From positions 1 to 5,905 of the forward strand of contig JAJDAI010000736.1 of assembly GCA_029261955.1 (NCBI GenBank): 5,905 nucleotides of DNA, in the 5' to 3' direction. The notes below the pieces were generated by a model, which saw only the letters and a list, made by a program, of their open reading frames with translations, made no database searches and was not told the DNA's origin. Shown in pieces: positions 1 to 3,884 of this stretch (the first letter of the stretch is position 1; the number at the start of each line of letters is the position of its first letter). A program made the translations under genes and the position numbers. The DNA is from Deltaproteobacteria bacterium (GTDB lineage: Bacteria; Myxococcota_A; UBA796; UBA9615).

Positions 1-1280
1 CCCTTGACGTGCCCGAAGAGCTCCGACTCCAGCAGCTCGCCGGGGATGGCCGCGCAGTTGACGACCACAAAAGGCTGCTTGCTGAGCGAGGAGTTGAAGT
101 GGATGGCGTGGGCCACGAGCTCCTTGCCCGTGCCGCTCTCGCCGCGCAGCGCCACGGTCGCGTCCGTCGCCGCCGCCCGCTCGATGCGCCGCTCGACCTC
201 CTGCCAGGCCGGCCCCCGGCCCTTGATGAGGACGCCGCGGCCCTCCTCGCGGGTCGAGCGGTAGAGCTGCGCGCGGCGCACGAAGCGCGTCGCCGTGGAC
301 GCGAGCCCCTCCAGCAGCCGCTGGTGCTCGGGCGTGTAGTGCTCGGCGGTCTGCGCCTCCACGAGGATGACCCCGATGCAGCGCCCCTGGAACGACATCG
401 GCACACCCAGGGTCGCGCGCGTCCGCTCGAAGACGGAGACGTAGTGCAGGTCTCGAGCGGTGTCGTTGGCGACGTAGGACCGGTTGTCGTCCTGCACCCG
501 AAACACGACACCCGAGGGCCGGTCCGCGCGTCGGTGCAGGACGCCCGGCACCCTGGGAGCCCCCTCCCGGCTGAAGGTCTCGGCCTCGACCACGAGGGTG
601 CCGGCCTCCTCGTCCGCCAGCAGCACGGCGCCCGTCCGGCTCTGGGTCCGGGACAGCGCGATCTCCAGGATCTTGTGCAGCAGCCCCGTCAGCTCGGACT
701 CGTCCAGCTGCTGCGCGACGTCCTCGTCCTCGCGCGCGACTTCCAGGAGGAGGTCGAGCTCGCGGTCCGCCCTCGTCCGCGAGTAGCGGTTGAGCAGGGT
801 CGTCTGGAGGGTCTGCAGCAGATCCTGGACGAAGTGCTGGTCGTCGACGGAGAAGGCCCCCGCCTCGGTGGACTCGAGCACCAGCAGGTCCGGAGCGTCG
901 TCCTCCAGGCGGAAGCGCAGCCCCAGCAGCGAGCGGCTGCCCTTGTAGAAGAAGCCGTCCGGCGCGTGCTCCGCGGCCGTCACCAGGACCGCAGCGTGCG
1001 GCTCATCCAGCAGGCGCGCCACGAGCGGGTGATCGGCCGGGATGAGGTCCGGCGCCCGCAGCCGCGCCCCCTCGACGCGCGCGAGCACCTCGACCTCCCT
1101 GCGCAGCGGCCGGAAGCGCCCGACGAAGGCGGCGCGCACGGGAAACTCGCGCGCGATGCCCTGAAGCAGACGCTCGTACAGATCGGCCCGGCTGGTGGTG
1201 CTGACGAGGTCTCGAAAGAGGGTGACGCTGCGGCGGAGTCGCTCGTACTGGCGCTGGAGCGCGGCGTCCCGCTCGGTCAC
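1..1280 (-). CDS. Sigma-54-dependent enhancer-binding regulator with tandem GAF domains (partial, C-terminus beyond window)
   Basis: This is an NtrC/FhlA-type transcription activator that would sense a signal through its GAF domains and use ATP to remodel sigma-54 RNA polymerase at -24/-12 promoters in the cytoplasm. About 426 residues are visible. A first GAF-like region spans about 20-165, a charged helical linker 166-196, and a second, clearer GAF about 197-338 with GVVFRVQDDNRSYVANDT and a typical closing segment, LGVPMSFQGRCIGVILVEA. The sigma-54 AAA+ domain begins near 354, with Walker A GESGTGKE at 380-387, then VVNCAAIP and ELFGHVK at the edge. The next partial codon (GGn) is the Gly that opens the GAFTGA sigma-54 contact loop, so Walker B, the arginine finger and any HTH are outside. 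The GTG start at 1280-1278 overlaps the stop of the upstream lipoprotein; no other start codon lies between it and the in-frame stop at 1398-1400, and no clear Shine-Dalgarno is present. No receiver domain precedes the GAFs. The family call is very secure; the ligand is unknown. Confidence 0.95.
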   Translation of the reverse strand, partial: MTERDAALQRQYERLRRSVTLFRDLVSTTSRADLYERLLQGIAREFPVRAAFVGRFRPLRREVEVLARVEGARLRAPDLIPADHPLVARLLDEPHAAVLVTAAEHAPDGFFYKGSRSLLGLRFRLEDDAPDLLVLESTEAGAFSVDDQHFVQDLLQTLQTTLLNRYSRTRADRELDLLLEVAREDEDVAQQLDESELTGLLHKILEIALSRTQSRTGAVLLADEEAGTLVVEAETFSREGAPRVPGVLHRRADRPSGVVFRVQDDNRSYVANDTARDLHYVSVFERTRATLGVPMSFQGRCIGVILVEAQTAEHYTPEHQRLLEGLASTATRFVRRAQLYRSTREEGRGVLIKGRGPAWQEVERRIERAAATDATVALRGESGTGKELVAHAIHFNSSLSKQPFVVVNCAAIPGELLESELFGHVK

Positions 1281-1924
1281 AGGGTCGTGCCGAAGGCCGT
1301 CGCGTAGTCCAGGAGGATCTCGTCGGGCTCCTCCCCCTGGGGCTCGTAGGGGATGCTCGCCCAGTCCTGGAGCGTGTTGGGCGCGTCGTTCGGGCCCTCA
1401 CCGCGCTGCAACGTGATGGTCTCCCCGGTGTAGGGGATGATCGCCCGGAAGAAGGCGGTTCGGTCGCGCGCGTCGGGGTGGTTGCTGCGGCAGGTGTTCT
1501 CGTCCAGCTCCATGTCGATCTGGAAGCGGACGACCAGGCTGGTGCTCTGGAACTGGCTGACGTAGGCCTCGCCCCGCGCCTCCCAGCGCATGCCGCACTC
1601 GATCTCGTTGGCCACGTCCCAGAAGTGCTGGGCCTCGCAGCCGTCCCACTCGACCCCGAAGAGGAGGTCGTCGTGATCGAAGTCGAAGACCCACTCCGCC
1701 TCGCCCGTGAAGGCCGAGGTGGCGGCGCCGTTGACGGGGGTCGAGGTCGTACCGCAGAAGACCGGGCCGCCGATGGGCGTCGCGTCGTCGTCGTCGCCAG
1801 CCGAGTCGTCGTCGTCCGCGCTCGCGTCGTCGTCGTCGGTGACGGGCCGGAAGCCCTCCAGGCTGAAGGTGCCGGCGGGGCAGCCGGACAGCAGGAGGAT
1901 CGCGATGGGCAGGAGCTTCAGCAT
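1277..1924 (-). CDS. Predicted lipoprotein with Asp-repeat tether, function unknown
   Basis: This 215-residue protein belongs to no family I recognise. It starts MLKLLPIAILLLSGC, a short signal peptide with an LSGC lipobox and the lipidated cysteine at C15, so it should be a membrane-anchored envelope lipoprotein. Residues 30-49 form a low-complexity tether of three Asp4 blocks separated by ASA and SAG. The globular part (about 50-215) has four cysteines (C57, C96, C110, C145), which could form two disulfides in the periplasm. It is rich in aromatic/acidic beta-type segments such as EAEWVFDFDHDDLLFGVEW. Asp-block tethers of this kind are familiar from lipoproteins of Myxococcota-like genomes. 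ATG at 1924 is chosen because it places the signal peptide correctly. The upstream bases contain no Shine-Dalgarno; a weak -10-like TATTCT (plus 1934-1939) lies just upstream. The stop overlaps the GTG of the enhancer-binding protein gene. The lipoprotein call is firm; the function is unknown. Confidence 0.85.
   Translation of the reverse strand: MLKLLPIAILLLSGCPAGTFSLEGFRPVTDDDDASADDDDSAGDDDDATPIGGPVFCGTTSTPVNGAATSAFTGEAEWVFDFDHDDLLFGVEWDGCEAQHFWDVANEIECGMRWEARGEAYVSQFQSTSLVVRFQIDMELDENTCRSNHPDARDRTAFFRAIIPYTGETITLQRGEGPNDAPNTLQDWASIPYEPQGEEPDEILLDYATAFGTTL
1781..1837 (-). repeat. GAC-trinucleotide repeat tract encoding Asp4 blocks
   Basis: On the coding (minus) strand this stretch is three runs of four Asp codons, almost all GAC, separated by three-residue Ala/Ser/Gly spacers. 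It encodes residues 30-49 of the lipoprotein. Length changes in multiples of three would alter tether length without breaking the frame. The likely role is an extended acidic linker between the lipid anchor and the folded domain; binding of divalent cations is possible but speculative. Confidence 0.8.
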
Positions 1925-1990
1925 GCGGGGCGGAGAATAGCAGGGGCCCGGGGGACCGAAGCGGGCAGAGCGGGCCTTCCCAGCGCCGCC

Positions 1991-2500
1991 TCAGTCCAGC
2001 CTGAAGACCCACGGCATGACGACGGGGACCTCGGTCGGCAGGCCATCCCTCGTCGGGCGGTTGTAGACCGTCTTCGCCATGAGGTTCAGGGCCCCCTGCC
2101 GCAGTTCCGGATGGGATTCGGGCGATGTCTCGAGGCACAGCTCCGGGTGCCAGGTGGCCTGACGCTCCTCGGGGCTCGCCTCCGCCCAGCATGCGCAGGC
2201 CTCGACTTCGCGGCTCACGAAGAGCCCATCCCCCCCGAGCAGACCGCGCACGACCACCACGCCCTCGATCGCGAGGAGCTGCGCGCGGGGCGGATAGACC
2301 AGGGGGGGCCGCATGACGACGAGGGGGATCGGAGCTGCATCGGTCGGCCGAGGCGCAGAGCTCGCCACGAGCGTAGCCCCCCACGAGGGGCAGGCCCCCG
2401 GAGCGCCCATCCCGCCAACCTCCACATCCACCCGCTGGAAGCCGGCACAACCGACCGCCATCAGCACAGCAAACAACAGACCCACTCGAAGCTGTGGCAT
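1991..2500 (-). CDS. Lipoprotein with TonB C-terminal-like domain
   Basis: This 169-residue predicted lipoprotein starts MPQLRVGLLFAVLMAVGC, with the lipid-attachment cysteine at C18. The reading frame extends upstream to 2614, but that start would bury the signal peptide, so ATG at 2500 is chosen; GGGGGAG lies only 2 nt before it. After a Pro/Ala-rich linker (about 31-62), residues 64-168 match the pattern of the TonB C-terminal domain: PPLVYPPRAQ (65-74), IEGVVVV (78-84), a GDGLFVSREV turn (90-99), a helix around 133-146, RPTRDGLP (148-155) and the closing strand WVFRL (164-168). Between EVE (98-100) and the helix sits an apparent insert of roughly 25 residues with C102, C104 and C122. A classical TonB has an N-terminal membrane helix and a Pro-rich spacer for ExbB/D coupling. 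This one is lipid-anchored, so it is probably not a proton-motive-force transducer and may bind an envelope partner instead. It is first in the minus-strand set, 66 bp before the next lipoprotein. Confidence 0.75.
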   Translation of the reverse strand: MPQLRVGLLFAVLMAVGCAGFQRVDVEVGGMGAPGACPSWGATLVASSAPRPTDAAPIPLVVMRPPLVYPPRAQLLAIEGVVVVRGLLGGDGLFVSREVEACACWAEASPEERQATWHPELCLETSPESHPELRQGALNLMAKTVYNRPTRDGLPTEVPVVMPWVFRLD

Positions 2501-2608
2501 CGCTCCCCCACCGAGAGCGTGCGGCAGGGCGCGCCCTCCTGTCCACAGCGAAGCGTCTCCAGTCCTTCGATCTGGTAGGTCTGGCCTGCGTCCCGCCCCG
2601 GAGCCCCC
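2501..2608. promoter_or_regulatory. Divergent intergenic region, presumed promoters for both gene sets
   Basis: This 108-bp gap separates the divergent starts at 2500 (minus) and 2609 (plus), so promoters for both directions are expected here. I cannot identify convincing -35/-10 boxes on either strand. Visible elements are a 12-nt perfect palindrome at 2526-2537, a 5-bp inverted repeat (2501-2505 with 2515-2519) abutting the minus start codon, and GGAG at 2600-2603, placed 5 nt before the plus ATG as its ribosome binding site. A shared promoter region is inferred from geometry only. Confidence 0.5.
2526..2537. promoter_or_regulatory. 12-nt perfect palindrome AGGGCGCGCCCT, possible operator
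   Basis: The sequence AGGGCGCGCCCT equals its own reverse complement and lies inside the short divergent promoter gap. Dimeric regulators often bind such sites, but the genome is so GC-rich that G/C palindromes arise easily. No second copy was noticed in the window. Confidence 0.25.
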
Positions 2609-3796
2609 ATGCACGTCTCACGACTCCTGCCCCTGCTCCTCCTCCTCGGCTGCGCCGCCGCGCCGCCAGCCGAGGACGACCCGGAACCGACCCCCCACCC
2701 CACCGACCCCGGCACCCTCAGCTTCGAGGCCCCCAGCCCCTGGGATGTCCCCATCCAGGACTACCTGGACGCCGGGCAAGCCGAGCTCGGCCACAGCGAC
2801 TTCCTGCGCGGCCTGCACGACCTCGACGTCTTCGAGGACCGCCTCTACTTCGGCTTCGGCGACGCCAACCTCAACCTCGGCCGCGTCTTCCCGGTCGAGG
2901 TCCGGGCCTACAGCGACGACAGGCCGGGCGTGTGGGCCGGCGAATTCACGACGGACGAGGAGCAGGTCGATCGCTTCCGCCAGTCCAGCGAAGGCCTGCT
3001 CGTCCCGGGCATCGACGCCACCGAGGACGCCTGGCTGGGCAACGTCTACGCCACCTTCCCCGACGTGCCCTGGTTCAAGTCGCGCACGCTCGAGCAGGGC
3101 GTGCACGTGCACGACGTCATCGAGTGGAACGGCTCGCTGTGGGCCTGCGGCAGCGGCTCGACCCCCGAGGAGTGGGAGGCCGGCGACATCCACGCGCTCA
3201 TCTTCCGGGGCGACCTGGGGGCGGAGGACTTCGAGGTCGCGGCCCGGATCCCCAACAACCTGCCGGTGGGCGACACGCGCTTCACCAACCTCGCGGTGCT
3301 CGACGGGGTGCTGCACGCCTTCGGCTACCGCTCGGACGCCCAGCAGATCCAGGAGCTGATCGCCTACCGCGCCGAGGGCGACCAGTGGCTGCCCTGGGAC
3401 GCCTTCCACGGGCTCTACGTGCTCGACATCCAGCCCCTGGGCGGCGGTCGCGCCCTGGCGATGGGGCCCTTCCTCGCGGGCGGGGTCTCGGCCGGCGCCA
3501 CGATCGTCGATTCGAGCGGCCACCAGACCCTGGTCGCGATGGCGGGCCGGACGCTGCTGGACGGCTGGCCTCTCGGCGACGGACGCATCCTGACGCTGTC
3601 CATCGACGGGGACGGCTGGCCGCCGAGCGACGGCGATCTGGACGCACGAATCGGCCTGCTGGAGCCCGACGGAGACCACACGACCCTGGTGCAGTGGGAC
3701 GAGGACGTGCTGCCGAGCGCGGTCGCCTGGTGGCGCGGCGCGCTCTACGTGGGCCTCGGAGACGGCAGCCTGCTCCGGACCCAGGGCTCCGAATAG
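2609..3796 (+). CDS. Predicted lipoprotein, probable beta-propeller, function unknown
   Basis: This 395-residue protein begins MHVSRLLPLLLLLGC, with a lipobox (LLGC) and lipidated C15, so it is expected to sit in the cell envelope. A Pro/Asp/Glu-rich tether follows (about 19-36). The remainder repeats a short pattern of hydrophobic strand, a Gly/Asp turn, then a Leu-Tyr/Trp/His strand ending in Gly: EDRLYFGFGD (76-85), NGSLWACGSG (174-183), DGVLHAFGYR (232-241) and RGALYVGLGD (376-385). This recurrence is typical of beta-propeller blades. Distinctive segments include FGFGDANLNLGR (81-92), EGLLVPGIDATED (128-140), GNVY (144-147) and GVHVHD (164-169). These vaguely recall uncharacterised extracellular proteins with GYGD/VPGID/HVHD-type motifs, but I cannot name the family. 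No catalytic motif is obvious. ATG at 2609 is supported by GGAG 5 nt upstream and by the signal peptide. The gene ends at TAG 88 bp before the kinase-like gene on the same strand. Confidence 0.85.
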   Translation: MHVSRLLPLLLLLGCAAAPPAEDDPEPTPHPTDPGTLSFEAPSPWDVPIQDYLDAGQAELGHSDFLRGLHDLDVFEDRLYFGFGDANLNLGRVFPVEVRAYSDDRPGVWAGEFTTDEEQVDRFRQSSEGLLVPGIDATEDAWLGNVYATFPDVPWFKSRTLEQGVHVHDVIEWNGSLWACGSGSTPEEWEAGDIHALIFRGDLGAEDFEVAARIPNNLPVGDTRFTNLAVLDGVLHAFGYRSDAQQIQELIAYRAEGDQWLPWDAFHGLYVLDIQPLGGGRALAMGPFLAGGVSAGATIVDSSGHQTLVAMAGRTLLDGWPLGDGRILTLSIDGDGWPPSDGDLDARIGLLEPDGDHTTLVQWDEDVLPSAVAWWRGALYVGLGDGSLLRTQGSE

Positions 3797-3828
3797 CCGG
3801 ACCACGACGCACGAAAACGGCGCTGGAT

Positions 3829-3882
3829 CCCCCCCCTCCCTCCCCATACAGTGATCCCCTGGTCGGGGAATTCGGGGAGGGA
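3829..3882 (+). promoter_or_regulatory. Leader with possible Shine-Dalgarno-sequestering stem
   Basis: A pyrimidine tract begins with eight C at 3829-3836. Its part TCCCTCCCC (3837-3845) is the exact reverse complement of GGGGAGGGA (3874-3882), the ribosome binding site of the kinase-like gene. A smaller hairpin, TCCCC/GGGGA (3855-3859 with 3865-3869, 5-nt loop), nests inside the 28-nt interval. If the RNA starts upstream of 3837, or reads through from the lipoprotein gene, the stem could occlude the ribosome site. The pairing is seen directly; regulation is inferred. No rho-independent terminator with a U tract was seen between the two genes. Confidence 0.35.
3874..3882 (+). promoter_or_regulatory. 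Strong Shine-Dalgarno deciding the kinase-like gene start
   Basis: GGGGAGGGA contains GGAGG at 3876-3880, 4 nt before the ATG at 3885-3887. It is the best ribosome binding site in the window and fixes the start of the large signalling gene. Confidence 0.8.
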
Positions 3883-3884
3883 CC

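Noticed and set aside
9..1307. 432-codon plus-strand open frame
   Set aside because: It is the antisense codon-register shadow of the enhancer-binding protein gene. The product is Arg/Leu/Ala-rich low-information sequence, whereas the minus strand gives clear GAF and Walker A motifs.
1934..1939. TATTCT (minus strand) as a -10 box for the Asp-tether lipoprotein
   Set aside because: It matches 4 of 6 positions, no -35 element is seen at 16-18 nt, and the transcript would be almost leaderless. It was kept only as a remark.
2582..2596. Possible -24/-12 sigma-54 promoter (TGGC ... GC with correct spacing) before the plus lipoprotein
   Set aside because: The GG/GC spacing fits, but the -12 element reads CCGC instead of TTGC and the transcript would begin at about the start codon. 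Such partial matches are common in GC-rich DNA.
2501..2614. Upstream extension of the TonB-like lipoprotein to ATG at 2614
   Set aside because: It adds 38 residues of low-information sequence before an obvious signal peptide and lipobox, and would overlap the start of the divergent gene.
1398..2621. 407-codon minus-strand frame and the 366-codon plus frame at 1478-2578
   Set aside because: Both cross the two minus-strand lipoprotein genes in other frames and give Arg/Gly/Pro-rich products without domains.
3847..3852. TACAGT as a -10 box before the kinase-like gene
   Set aside because: It matches only 4 of 6 positions and the -35 candidate (TGGATC) is poor. It is worth mentioning because a start here would abolish the proposed Shine-Dalgarno stem.
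3797..3884. Rho-independent terminator between the two plus-strand genes
   Set aside because: The only stems are the 9-bp Shine-Dalgarno pairing and a 5-bp hairpin. Neither is followed by a T tract.
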